This document shows, piece after piece, positions 52,037 to 61,391 of a stretch of 64,000 nt of DNA. The stretch covers positions 248,001 to 312,000 of the forward strand of contig NZ_BQYM01000002.1 in the NCBI RefSeq assembly GCF_026008515.1, read 5' to 3'. The position numbers were made by a program, and so were the translations under genes. Position 1 is the first letter of the stretch. Each line of letters starts with the position of its first letter. The notes beneath the pieces are model-generated. The model saw only the letters and a list, made by a program, of their open reading frames with translations. It was not told the DNA's origin and ran no database searches. The stretch comes from Hoyosella levis (lineage in GTDB: Bacteria > Actinomycetota > Actinomycetes > Mycobacteriales > Mycobacteriaceae).

Positions 52037-52921
52037 GTGAGCGAGCACAGCAGTCCACCCGACATCGATGTTGCCCTGGTCACGGGTCTTTCCGGGGCAG
52101 GGCGGGGCACCTCGGCGAAGGTCCTCGAGGATCTTGATTGGTATGTCGTGGACAATGCCCCGGCCGAGGTCGTGCCGGAGATCATCGACCTCGGACGCAA
52201 CGCCGAGAACCCGATCCGTCGTCTAGCGGTGGTGCTCGACGTGCGCAGCAGGGCCTTCGCTGGCGGCCTGGAGACGGTGGCCCGCGAGCTCGCCGAGCGT
52301 GGCATCCGCCCCCGGATCGTCTTCCTCGAGGCCTCTGATGCGGCGCTCGTGCAGAGGTTCGAGCAGGTGCGCCGCAGCCACCCCCTGCAGGGCGACGGGA
52401 CGCTGCTCGAGGGCATCGCCGCGGAGCGGCAGCTCGTCGCGCCGGTGCGTGGCATGGCCGATATCGTCATCGACACGTCGAACTTGTCGGTCCATGATCT
52501 CCGCGCGCTCCTCGAGCCCGCGTTCGAGGATCCCGATAGTGCCCGCATCCGCGTCGCGGTGGTGTCGTTCGGGTTCAAGTACGGGCTGCCGCTCGATGTG
52601 GACATGGTGGTGGACGTGCGCTTCCTGCCGAACCCGCATTGGGTGCCCGAGCTGCGCAGCAATACTGGCCAGGACGCGGGCGTGCGCGACTACGTGCTGT
52701 CCCAGGATGGGGCCAAGCAGTTCCTCGGCACGTTCCGCGAGCTGCTCGAGCCAGTGCTGCGGGGCTATCGCGTCGAGGGCAAGCGGTACATGACCATCGG
52801 CGTGGGCTGCACGGGCGGCAAGCATCGCAGCGTCGCCATGACCGAGGCGCTCGCCGCGATGCTCGCCGAGGATGCCGAGCTGACGGTGCGCACCCGCCAC
52901 CGGGATCTGGGCAAGGAATGA
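52037..52921 (+). CDS. rapZ: RapZ/YvcJ-like nucleotide-binding protein
   Basis: A 294-residue P-loop protein. The nucleotide loop reads GLSGAGRGTS (residues 17-26) with arginine in place of the usual lysine, as in other actinobacteria, followed by EDLDWYVVDNAPAEVVPE. The C-terminal domain contains RFLPNPHWVPELRSNTG and IGVGCTGGKHRSVAMTE. In E. coli RapZ controls glmS through small RNAs; the actinobacterial role is unsettled. The GTG at 52037 has AAGGA 9 bases upstream. It overlaps yvcK by four bases, in the conserved uvrC-rapZ-yvcK-whiA order. Confidence 0.92.
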   Translation: MSEHSSPPDIDVALVTGLSGAGRGTSAKVLEDLDWYVVDNAPAEVVPEIIDLGRNAENPIRRLAVVLDVRSRAFAGGLETVARELAERGIRPRIVFLEASDAALVQRFEQVRRSHPLQGDGTLLEGIAAERQLVAPVRGMADIVIDTSNLSVHDLRALLEPAFEDPDSARIRVAVVSFGFKYGLPLDVDMVVDVRFLPNPHWVPELRSNTGQDAGVRDYVLSQDGAKQFLGTFRELLEPVLRGYRVEGKRYMTIGVGCTGGKHRSVAMTEALAAMLAEDAELTVRTRHRDLGKE

Positions 52922-53859
52922 GCTCGGCCGTCGTCGCGCTCGGCGGAGGGCACGGGCTGTACGCCACGCTCACCGCTGCACGCACGCTCACCAAGGACAT
53001 CACCGCTGTCGTGACGGTCGCCGATGATGGTGGTTCCTCCGGCCGGTTGCGCTCCGAGCTGAATCTCGTGCCGCCGGGCGACCTGCGCATGGCGCTCGCT
53101 GCTCTCGCGGGGGACGACGAGCACGCCCTGTTGTGGCGCGATGTCATCCAGCATCGGTTCCGGGGCACCGGCGCCCTCGCCGGCCATGCCGTCGGGAACC
53201 TCATCCTCGCTGGGCTCGCGGAGGTGAAGAATGACATCATCGCCGCGCTCGATGAGCTTGGCCGCATCCTGCAGCTCGACGGGCGCGTGCTGCCCATGGC
53301 GACGATCCCGCTGCAGATAGAGGCTGATGTCGTCGGGCTCGAGGAGGATCCCCGCATCAGTCGTGTCATTCGCGGACAGGTCGCGGTAGCCACGACGCCC
53401 GGCAGGGTACGCCGCGTGCGGCTGCTCCCCGGAAGCCCCATGGCCTGCGCGGAAGCCGTCGAGGCGATCGACAATGCGGATCTTGTTGTGCTGGGACCGG
53501 GTTCATGGTTCAGCAGTGTCATCCCGCACGTCCTCGTCCCCGAGCAGCGGGAGGCGCTCATCCGTACCCGGGCGCGGCGGGCGCTAGTCCTCAATCTCGG
53601 GCCGCAGGCTGGGGAGACCGCAGGATTCTCCGCTGAGCGGCATCTTCACGTACTCTCGCAACACGCACCTAGTTTTCGCGTCGACCAGATCATCGTGGAT
53701 AGCGGCACCGTGCCCCCGGGCAGCGAGCGCGCTCATCTCGCCCGGGCGGCCGCCCAACTAGGTGCCGAGGTGCGATACGCCGATGTATCCGTGCATGGGA
53801 CCAGCAAGCATGACGTCGGCAAGCTCGGCGCGGTTCTCGGTGATGTTCTCGCCGGATGA
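52918..53859 (+). CDS. yvcK: YvcK/CuvA family protein (CofD-like fold)
   Basis: A 313-residue protein of the gluconeogenesis-factor YvcK family. The N-terminal nucleotide-sugar-binding region is VALGGGHGLYATLTAARTL with VTVADDGGSSGRLRSEL; VGNLILAGLAE and LVVLGPGSWFSSVIPHVLVP follow. Homologues bind UDP-sugars and are needed for cell-wall integrity (CuvA in mycobacteria). The ATG overlaps the rapZ stop (ATGA). Confidence 0.92.
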   Translation: MSSAVVALGGGHGLYATLTAARTLTKDITAVVTVADDGGSSGRLRSELNLVPPGDLRMALAALAGDDEHALLWRDVIQHRFRGTGALAGHAVGNLILAGLAEVKNDIIAALDELGRILQLDGRVLPMATIPLQIEADVVGLEEDPRISRVIRGQVAVATTPGRVRRVRLLPGSPMACAEAVEAIDNADLVVLGPGSWFSSVIPHVLVPEQREALIRTRARRALVLNLGPQAGETAGFSAERHLHVLSQHAPSFRVDQIIVDSGTVPPGSERAHLARAAAQLGAEVRYADVSVHGTSKHDVGKLGAVLGDVLAG

Positions 53860-53943
53860 CGCCCGGGCTCGCGGCCCAGCGGGATGGCTCGTGCGATCGC
53901 GCCTAGGAACTGACCCGAGGAACGATCGGAAGGAAACGACACC

Positions 53944-54927
53944 GTGGCAATGACTGCGGAGGTCAAGGATGAGCTGAGCCGGCTGTCCATCACCCAAGTG
54001 AGCGCCCGCAAGGCGGAGGTCTCCTCCTTGCTGCGGTTCTCCGGCGGGCTGCACATCGTGGCGGGGCGCGTGGTCGTCGAGGCAGACGTCGATACCGGTT
54101 CGGTGGCACGGCGGCTGAGGCGCGACATCCATGAGCTCTATGGCTACCCGTCCGAGATCCATGTCATCGGAGCGACTGGCATACGCAAGAACACCCGCTA
54201 CGTCGTGCGCGTCGCGAAGGATGGCGAGGCGCTCGCGCGGCAGACCGGACTGCTCGACCTGCGTGGCCGACCGGTGCGTGGACTGCCCGCGCACGTGGTG
54301 GGGGGCGGCATCGCGGACTCCGAGGCCGCGTGGCGTGGCGCGTTCCTCGCGCACGGCTCCCTGACGGAGCCGGGTCGATCAGCTGCGCTCGAGATCGGCT
54401 GCCCCGGTCCGGAAGCTGCCATGGCGCTCGTCGGTGCCGCACGGCGCATGGGCATCACCGCGAAGGCCCGCGAGGTGCGGGGAGCTGATCGCGTGGTCGT
54501 CCGCGATGGTGATGCCATTGGTGCACTCCTGACCCGGATGGGCGCGCAGGATCTCCGGCTCGTGTGGGAGGAGCGGCGCATCCGCCGCGAGGTCCGCGCG
54601 ACCGCGAACCGCCTCGCGAACTTCGATGATGCGAACCTGCGCCGGTCCGCGCGCGCCGCGGTCGCGGCCGCCGCGAAGGTCGAGCGCGCGCTGGACATCC
54701 TCGGCGAGGAGGCGCCCGAGCATCTTGCCGCCGCTGGCCGCTTGCGCATCGAGCACCGGCAATCGTCCCTCGAGGAGCTTGGCCAGCTCGCTGATCCGCC
54801 CCTGACCAAGGATGCGGTAGCGGGTCGGATCCGGCGCCTGCTGTCGATGGCGGACCGGCGCGCCCGCGAGATGGGCATGCCCGATACCGAATCGGCTGTC
54901 ACCCCGGAGCTGCTCGAGGACGCCTAG
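53944..54927 (+). CDS. whiA: DNA-binding protein WhiA
   Basis: A 327-residue WhiA. The N-terminal part is a LAGLIDADG homing-endonuclease-like fold without nuclease residues ([28 protein letters not shown] region), and the C-terminal helix-turn-helix is [26 protein letters not shown]. WhiA controls sporulation septation in Streptomyces with WhiB; in non-sporulating actinobacteria it is linked to division. The GTG at 53944 has AGGAAA 7 bases upstream; ATG at 53950 is less well spaced. Confidence 0.95.
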   Translation: MAMTAEVKDELSRLSITQVSARKAEVSSLLRFSGGLHIVAGRVVVEADVDTGSVARRLRRDIHELYGYPSEIHVIGATGIRKNTRYVVRVAKDGEALARQTGLLDLRGRPVRGLPAHVVGGGIADSEAAWRGAFLAHGSLTEPGRSAALEIGCPGPEAAMALVGAARRMGITAKAREVRGADRVVVRDGDAIGALLTRMGAQDLRLVWEERRIRREVRATANRLANFDDANLRRSARAAVAAAAKVERALDILGEEAPEHLAAAGRLRIEHRQSSLEELGQLADPPLTKDAVAGRIRRLLSMADRRAREMGMPDTESAVTPELLEDA

Positions 54928-54975
54928 CCACGAGCGCGGGTTACAAGCAAGTTTCCCCGGTTAGGACGGCGCGAA

Positions 54976-54997
54976 AGGTCCGCTCGGCAGCGGACTT
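54976..54997 (+). terminator. Hairpin between whiA and gap
   Basis: A 9-bp stem (AGGTCCGCT with AGCGGACTT, one G-U pair) closes the loop CGGC, 48 bases after the whiA stop. It separates the whiA group from the glycolytic genes. No T-run follows. Confidence 0.5.
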
Positions 54998-55040
54998 CCT
55001 CGCCTCGCGCGGCTACTGTGGTGGGCAACCTCGTCGATGA

Positions 55041-56090
<1,050 letters not shown>

Positions 56091-56109
56091 GGGACTAGGA
56101 ACATACGCT

Positions 56110-57333
56110 ATGACTGTGAAGACGCTCAAGGAACTGCTCGAGGCTGGCGTGGATGGTCGAACCGTCCTCGTCCGGTCGGACCTGAACGTGCCGCTCAAGG
56201 ACGGCGTGATCACCGATGCGGGCCGCATCATCGCCTCGGCCCCCACGATCGGCGCGCTCGCCGACGCCGGGGCACGCGTGATCGTCACCGCCCATCTCGG
56301 GCGCCCCAAGGGTGGCCCGGATCCCGCTCTGTCCCTCGCGCCCGTGGCCCAGCGGCTCGGCGACGAGCTCGACCGCTACATCCAGCTCGCCGGTGACGTC
56401 GTTGGCCAGGACGCCCAGGAGAGGGCCGCGGGGCTCACCGAGGGCGATGTGCTCCTCGTGGAGAACGTTCGCTTCGATCCGCGCGAGACCAGCAAGGATG
56501 ATGCCGAGCGCCAGGCCATGGCCCGTGACCTCGCTGCCCTCGCCGGACCGGACGGGGCGTTCGTCTCCGATGGATTCGGCGTTGTGCACCGCAAGCAGGC
56601 CTCCGTCGTTGACATTGCCGCGCTGCTGCCAAGCTACGCCGGTGGTCTTGTCGCGGCCGAGGTCGAGGTGCTGGCCAACCTCGCCGAATCGCCCGAGCGT
56701 CCCTACACGGTGGTGCTCGGTGGATCCAAGGTCTCGGACAAGCTGGCGGTGATCGAGGCTCTCGCGCCCAAGGTCGATTCGCTCATCATCGGCGGCGGCA
56801 TGTGCTTCACCTTCCTCGCCGCGCAGGACCTGCAGGTCGGTTCGTCGCTGCTGCAGGAAGAAATGATCGACACCTGCAAGGATCTGCTCGATCGCTATGG
56901 CGATGTGATCCACCTTCCCTCCGACATCGAGGTCGCCACCGAGTTCAACGAGGAATCCGACTCGAACTCGGTCGCGTCCACCGCCATGATGGATGACTGG
57001 ATCGGCCTGGATATCGGGCCGGAATCAGTGCGCCACTTCGCGGCCGTCCTCGCCGAGTCCCGCACCATCTTCTGGAACGGCCCGATGGGGGTGTTCGAGA
57101 TGGAGAAGTTCGCCCTCGGCACGCGCGGAGTGGCCGAGGCCATCATCGAGGCCACCGGCAAGGGCGCGTTCACGGTTGTCGGCGGCGGGGATTCCGCTGC
57201 AGCGGTGCGCGCGCTGGGCCTTCCCGAGAGTGGCTTCTCGCACATCTCCACCGGTGGTGGCGCCTCGCTGGAGTACCTCGAGGGCAAGGACCTGCCTGGT
57301 ATCACGGTGCTCAGCGAGCCGACGGGGGTCTGA
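56110..57333 (+). CDS. pgk: Phosphoglycerate kinase
   Basis: A 407-residue kinase forming ATP from 1,3-bisphosphoglycerate. It shows the substrate region [27 protein letters not shown], and the nucleotide-binding GGSKVSDKL and [13 protein letters not shown] loops. I take the ATG at 56110, with AGGA 9 bases upstream; the open frame from 56023 starts inside gap. tpiA follows after 3 bases. Confidence 0.97.
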   Translation: MTVKTLKELLEAGVDGRTVLVRSDLNVPLKDGVITDAGRIIASAPTIGALADAGARVIVTAHLGRPKGGPDPALSLAPVAQRLGDELDRYIQLAGDVVGQDAQERAAGLTEGDVLLVENVRFDPRETSKDDAERQAMARDLAALAGPDGAFVSDGFGVVHRKQASVVDIAALLPSYAGGLVAAEVEVLANLAESPERPYTVVLGGSKVSDKLAVIEALAPKVDSLIIGGGMCFTFLAAQDLQVGSSLLQEEMIDTCKDLLDRYGDVIHLPSDIEVATEFNEESDSNSVASTAMMDDWIGLDIGPESVRHFAAVLAESRTIFWNGPMGVFEMEKFALGTRGVAEAIIEATGKGAFTVVGGGDSAAAVRALGLPESGFSHISTGGGASLEYLEGKDLPGITVLSEPTGV

Positions 57334-57336
57334 TCG

Positions 57337-58119
57337 ATGCCACGGACACCGCTGATCGCGGGCAACTGGAAGATGAACATGAATCACCTGGAGGCCATCG
57401 CGCTCGTCCAGAAGATCTCGTTCGCCCTTCCCAGCAAGTACTACGGCAAGGTCGATGTCGCGGTGCTCCCGCCGTTCACCGACCTGCGCAGCGTGCAGCA
57501 GATCATCGATAGCGACAAGCTCAAGCTCCGCTACGGGGCGCAGGACATCTCCGTGCACGATTCCGGCGCCTACACCGGCGAGATCAGCGGACCCATGCTC
57601 GCCAAGCTTGGTTGCACGTACGCGGTGGTCGGGCACTCCGAGCGGCGCACCCATCATCACGAGGATGATGCGCTCGTGGCCAGCAAGGCCAAGGCCGCGC
57701 TCACGCACGGGCTCATCCCGATCATCTGCATCGGCGAGGGCCTCGATATCCGGGAAGCCGGAGAGCACGTCGAGCACAATCTCGCCCAGCTGCGCGGCTC
57801 GCTCGAGGGGATCAGCAGCAAGGACCTGCCCAAGGTGATCATCGCCTACGAGCCGGTGTGGGCGATCGGCACCGGCAAGGTCGCCTCGGCCGCCGACGCG
57901 CAGGAAGTATGCGCGGCGATCCGCTCGGAGCTCTCGCGCGTTGCCTCCCCGGAGACCGCGGGCGCGATGCGGATCCTGTATGGCGGATCGGTCAGCTCGA
58001 AGAACGTTCGCTCACTGGTCGCGGAATCCGATGTCGATGGTGCCCTTGTCGGAGGAGCCTCGCTGAAGTCCGATGATTTCGCCCAGCTATGCGCCATCGC
58101 TGCGGGCGGCCCGTTCTAG
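57337..58119 (+). CDS. tpiA: Triosephosphate isomerase
   Basis: A 260-residue TIM-barrel enzyme. Lys is in AGNWKMNMN, the catalytic His in [14 protein letters not shown] and the catalytic Glu in [15 protein letters not shown], with the phosphate loop GGSVSSKNV. It completes the gap-pgk-tpiA triose section. secG follows after 187 bases. Confidence 0.97.
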   Translation: MPRTPLIAGNWKMNMNHLEAIALVQKISFALPSKYYGKVDVAVLPPFTDLRSVQQIIDSDKLKLRYGAQDISVHDSGAYTGEISGPMLAKLGCTYAVVGHSERRTHHHEDDALVASKAKAALTHGLIPIICIGEGLDIREAGEHVEHNLAQLRGSLEGISSKDLPKVIIAYEPVWAIGTGKVASAADAQEVCAAIRSELSRVASPETAGAMRILYGGSVSSKNVRSLVAESDVDGALVGGASLKSDDFAQLCAIAAGGPF

Positions 58120-58190
58120 AACACGCTTCCAGGCGCCGCTTATGGCCACCGCCGCCGCTCAGCGGTGCTGCCACGATGATGCTTGCCGGT

Positions 58191-58216
58191 CTGGCGATTC
58201 GAAACCGGATCGCCAG
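58191..58216 (+). repeat. 8-bp inverted repeat upstream of secG
   Basis: CTGGCGAT and ATCGCCAG enclose a 10-base loop in the 187-base gap between tpiA and secG. It may be a tpiA terminator or part of the secG promoter region. I checked this gap for a tRNA gene and saw none. Confidence 0.4.
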
Positions 58217-58306
58217 CCGGGTAAGCTCACGCCAGACAACGAGCCAGTACCGCCCCGATGGCCTCCGGGCGCGTCGGGAAACCACACACCTGCGAGAAAG
58301 AGTTCC

Positions 58307-58540
58307 ATGTCACTGTTCCTGGACATCCTGCTGGTCAGTACGAGCATCATCATGGTGATGCTGGTGCTGCTGCACCGCGCCAAGGGCGGCGGACTGTCAT
58401 CGCTGTTCGGTGGTGGCATGCAGTCGAGCCTGGCGGGTTCCACTGTTGCCGAGAAGAACCTCAACAGATTCACGGTGTACGTGGCGATAGTCTGGGCCGT
58501 GGCGATCGTGGGGATGGGCCTGCAGGTCCGCTACGGCTGA
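58307..58540 (+). CDS. secG: Preprotein translocase subunit SecG
   Basis: A 77-residue membrane protein of the SecYEG channel. Two transmembrane helices (about 3-22 and 55-73) flank the conserved cytoplasmic loop RAKGGGLSSLFGGG. The ATG has GAGAAAGAG upstream. The position after tpiA is conserved in actinobacteria. The longer in-frame extension from 58073 is out of keeping with the family length. Confidence 0.93.
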   Translation: MSLFLDILLVSTSIIMVMLVLLHRAKGGGLSSLFGGGMQSSLAGSTVAEKNLNRFTVYVAIVWAVAIVGMGLQVRYG

Positions 58541-58565
58541 TCCTTCTCGATCTGGCCCCGTCTCG

Positions 58566-59420
58566 CTAGGCGACGAGCGCGCTGGTGCTCGAAGACGGTT
58601 CGGTGTGGTTCTCGATCCATGCGCGGATGCGCGGCCGGTGCACAAGCACGATGAGGATCGGTGTGGCGATCGCGATGCTCGCCGCGTTCACGTAGTCGGC
58701 CGTCATGAGATAGCCCAGCACTGCCACCATGCCGAGGCTTGCATAGAGCGTAGAGAGAAACGGCACTGTGGGGCGCCAGTAGTTGCGGGCCGCCCACACA
58801 CTGACCGCGGTGATCGTGACGATGCACGAAACCAGCACCCACGATTGCCAGTACGCGCCGAGCGACACGCCCTCGGGGCGGTCGAGGTCCAGCCAGCGCG
58901 TCACTGTCATGAGGGCCGCTGTGACGGTGAGGATCGTGCTCGCGATCACATTGATCACTTCCCGGCGCGAGAAGTGCCGCGTGGGCACGATGATGTCCTC
59001 GCTCGACCGTGCCAGGGCTGAGTTCTCCAGCGCCGCCTTCGCCGGGGCGGATCCGGGGGAGCGGGTGATGCGATCGATCCACGGTGCCACACTGAGCACG
59101 AGGATGGCTGTGAGAACCACGACCACGCCCAGGGCACTGGAGAGCGCTTCCCAGAGACGGCCAGCTAGCAGGTCGATGCCGATCCCGGCGCCAGCGAGCA
59201 TCACGTAGGCGCGGCCAAGGAACCGGGATGCCCTGCCCCGGTAGCTCCGTGCCGCCCAGATCGCAGCCGGAACGAGGAGCGCCACGCAGGAGAGCACGCC
59301 GACCCGGCGCCACGCCCCGACGCTTCCCGGGATGTCTGGCCAGAGCAGCGCCGCGTGGAAGCACAGTCCGCCAGCGAGCGCGAGGAACGCGGCCAGGTTG
59401 ACTATCTCATGCCGCTTCAT
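58566..59420 (-). CDS. Eight-helix membrane protein with internal duplication, coupled to pgl
   Basis: A 284-residue integral membrane protein of unknown function. Residues ~2-120 and ~151-270 look like two copies of one four-helix module. REVINVIASTI mirrors KRHEIVNLAAFL near each start, SVWAARNYW (207-215) mirrors AIWAARSYR (53-61) after helix two, and each copy ends with a hydrophobic helix and a basic segment (WIDRITR, RPRIRAWIE). The start overlaps the pgl stop by four bases (ATGA), so it is the last gene of the tkt-tal-pgl operon. No transporter or enzyme motif is recognised. Confidence 0.75.
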   Translation of the reverse strand: MKRHEIVNLAAFLALAGGLCFHAALLWPDIPGSVGAWRRVGVLSCVALLVPAAIWAARSYRGRASRFLGRAYVMLAGAGIGIDLLAGRLWEALSSALGVVVVLTAILVLSVAPWIDRITRSPGSAPAKAALENSALARSSEDIIVPTRHFSRREVINVIASTILTVTAALMTVTRWLDLDRPEGVSLGAYWQSWVLVSCIVTITAVSVWAARNYWRPTVPFLSTLYASLGMVAVLGYLMTADYVNAASIAIATPILIVLVHRPRIRAWIENHTEPSSSTSALVA

Positions 59421-60151
59421 GGCAGTTCCTGTGCTGAGTCTTGGTCGAGGTACCAGGTGGTGCGCAGGGCGCCCGTCGCGGCGGCTGCGGGGCATTCCTG
59501 CACTGGCGCGCCATGGAGAGCCGCGGCAACAGCGCTCGCCTTGCCCGCGCCAGAGACCAGCAACCACACCTCTTCGCTGTGCTGCACCGCCGGGAAGGTG
59601 AGAGTGAGTCGTTGCGCGGGAGGCTTGGGCGATGCGGTCACGGCCACCACGTGGCGATCATGCTCGGCAACGGCAGGGTCGTGCGGGAACAAGGAGTTGA
59701 TGTGCCCGTCCGGGCCCATCCCGAGCAGGTGCACATCAAACCGGGGCAACCCGCCATTGCCTAGTAGGTGCAGGTGCTCCTCGTAGGCCAGCGCGGCCCT
59801 CGCCGGATCGCCAGCGAACTCGCCCTCGTTGGCGGGCATGCGGTGGATCCGTGCGGCATCGAGCGGCATATGGGCGAGCAGCGCCTCATCGGCCTGGGTG
59901 TCGTTGCGATCCGGGTCCCCGGTGGGCAGGAAGCGCTCATCGCCCCAGAAGATGTCGATGCGCTGCCAGTCGATGCTCTGGTGATCGCGCAGTTGCTCGA
60001 GCACCGCGATGCCCGTGCTGCCGCCAGTGATAACGATGCTGGCACTGCCGTAGCGGCGCTGCGCTGCTGCTATGGCGTCGGAGAGGTCCTGCGCAGCGGC
60101 GCAGGCCAGGGTGGTGGCATCGGGGTGGACGAGGATCTCTGGCGTGGCCAT
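59417..60151 (-). CDS. pgl: 6-phosphogluconolactonase
   Basis: A 244-residue DevB-type lactonase. It shows VITGGSTGIAVLEQL, the FWGDERFLPTGDPDRNDTQA motif and the catalytic LLGMGPDGHINSLFP with GAGKASAV. It hydrolyses 6-phosphogluconolactone in the oxidative pentose phosphate pathway. The ATG ending at 60151 is supported by homologue starts; the ribosome binding site is poor. Its usual partners zwf and opcA are not next to it. Confidence 0.93.
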   Translation of the reverse strand: MATPEILVHPDATTLACAAAQDLSDAIAAAQRRYGSASIVITGGSTGIAVLEQLRDHQSIDWQRIDIFWGDERFLPTGDPDRNDTQADEALLAHMPLDAARIHRMPANEGEFAGDPARAALAYEEHLHLLGNGGLPRFDVHLLGMGPDGHINSLFPHDPAVAEHDRHVVAVTASPKPPAQRLTLTFPAVQHSEEVWLLVSGAGKASAVAAALHGAPVQECPAAAATGALRTTWYLDQDSAQELP

Positions 60152-60164
60152 GGGCCCGGTCCGG

Positions 60165-61298
60165 TCAGCCCTGCGCTCGCGCGTCGCGGATCTGCGCCTC
60201 GATCGCCTCGAGCAGCTCGCCCCACGACTTCTCGAACTTGTCGACACCCTCGGTCTCGAGCTGCGCGAACACATCGTCGAGGTCGATGCCGACTGCGGTG
60301 AGCGCGTCGAATACCTGCTGCGATTCGGCAGCCGTGCCGCTGATGGTGTCGCCATGCACCGGGCCATGATCGGCGGTGGCCTCCAGCGTCTTCTCCGGCA
60401 TGGTGTTGACGGTCTGCGGCGCGACGAGCTCGGTGACGTAGAGGGTGTCGGGATACTCGGGATTCTTCACGCCGGTGGAGGCCCAGAGCGGGCGCTGCGC
60501 GTGCGCTCCGGCGTCGGCGAGGGTGTTCCACAGGTCGTTGGAGCCGCCGAACACCCGCTCGAACAGGGCGTAGGCGAGTCGCGCATTGGCCAGCGCTGCC
60601 TTGCCGCGCAGCGCGAGAGCTTCGTCGCTACCGATCTCCTCGAGGCGCTTGTCGATCTCCGTATCGACGCGGGAGACGAAGAAGGAAGCGACCGAGTGCA
60701 CGTGCGAGATGTCGCGCCCGATGTGGCGGGCCTTCTCGAGCCCGGCGAGGAAAGCGCCGATGACGGCCTCGTAGCGGTGCACGGAGAAGATCAGGGTGAC
60801 ATTGACGCTGACACCCTCGCCGATGACACGGGTGATCGCGGGCAGCCCGGCCTCGGTGGCGGGGATCTTGATCAGCACGTTGGGCCGATCAACGATCTTC
60901 CACAGCTCGAGGGCCTGCGCGACGGTGGAGATGGTGTCATGAGCGAGCCGCGGATCGACCTCGATGGAGACGCGGCCGTCGATGCCTCCGCTTGCCTCAT
61001 AGACGGGGGCGAGCACATCGCAGGCGCGCCGGACATCATCGGTGGTCAGCACACGGATGACCTCGTCGACGTCGGCGCCCCGGCCGACGAGCTCGGTGAA
61101 CTGTGCCTGGTAGGCATCGCCCTTGGTGAGCGCGCCCTGGAAGATGGTGGGGTTGGTGGTGACGCCGACGACGCTGCGGGTGTCGATCAGCTCGGCGAGG
61201 TTCCCCGAATCGAGCCGCTCGCGGGAGAGATCGTCGAGCCAGACGGAGACACCAGCGGCGCTGAGCTGGGCCAGGTTGCTGTTCTGGGTATCGGGCAC
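60165..61298 (-). CDS. tal: Transaldolase
   Basis: A 377-residue transaldolase of the longer actinobacterial type. It shows [29 protein letters not shown], the Schiff-base lysine in [12 protein letters not shown] and [12 protein letters not shown]. It transfers dihydroxyacetone units in the non-oxidative pentose phosphate pathway. I prefer GTG ending at 61298, with AAGG 9 bases upstream; TTG ending at 61307 would add three residues. It lies 93 bases after tkt, with a hairpin between. Confidence 0.95.
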   Translation of the reverse strand: MPDTQNSNLAQLSAAGVSVWLDDLSRERLDSGNLAELIDTRSVVGVTTNPTIFQGALTKGDAYQAQFTELVGRGADVDEVIRVLTTDDVRRACDVLAPVYEASGGIDGRVSIEVDPRLAHDTISTVAQALELWKIVDRPNVLIKIPATEAGLPAITRVIGEGVSVNVTLIFSVHRYEAVIGAFLAGLEKARHIGRDISHVHSVASFFVSRVDTEIDKRLEEIGSDEALALRGKAALANARLAYALFERVFGGSNDLWNTLADAGAHAQRPLWASTGVKNPEYPDTLYVTELVAPQTVNTMPEKTLEATADHGPVHGDTISGTAAESQQVFDALTAVGIDLDDVFAQLETEGVDKFEKSWGELLEAIEAQIRDARAQG

Positions 61299-61320
61299 GG
61301 TAGCCAACCTTGGAAATCAA

Positions 61321-61370
61321 GCGGTGCCACGTGCTGCCTCGGCCGGAGCCCAGGCAGACCGTGGCACCGC
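61321..61370 (-). promoter_or_regulatory. Long hairpin between tkt and tal
   Basis: GCGGTGCCACG (61321-61331) pairs with CGTGGCACCGC (61360-61370), and an inner TGCCT/AGGCA stem (61335-61339 with 61352-61356) extends it. On the minus strand it ends about 10 bases before the tal ribosome binding site and is followed by TTGATTT. It could be a tkt terminator, a processing site or a brake on tal translation. Confidence 0.5.
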
Positions 61371-61391
61371 GGTGGGGAGTCTGATGTGTGG

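Noticed and set aside
52086-52116. RapZ P-loop lysine replaced by arginine as a loss-of-function sign
   Set aside because: The GAGR form is the normal actinobacterial one, so it is not evidence of decay.
58120-58306. Possible tRNA gene near secG
   Set aside because: A hairpin with GATTCGAAACC-like loop caught my eye, but no acceptor stem, D arm or anticodon arm can be drawn.
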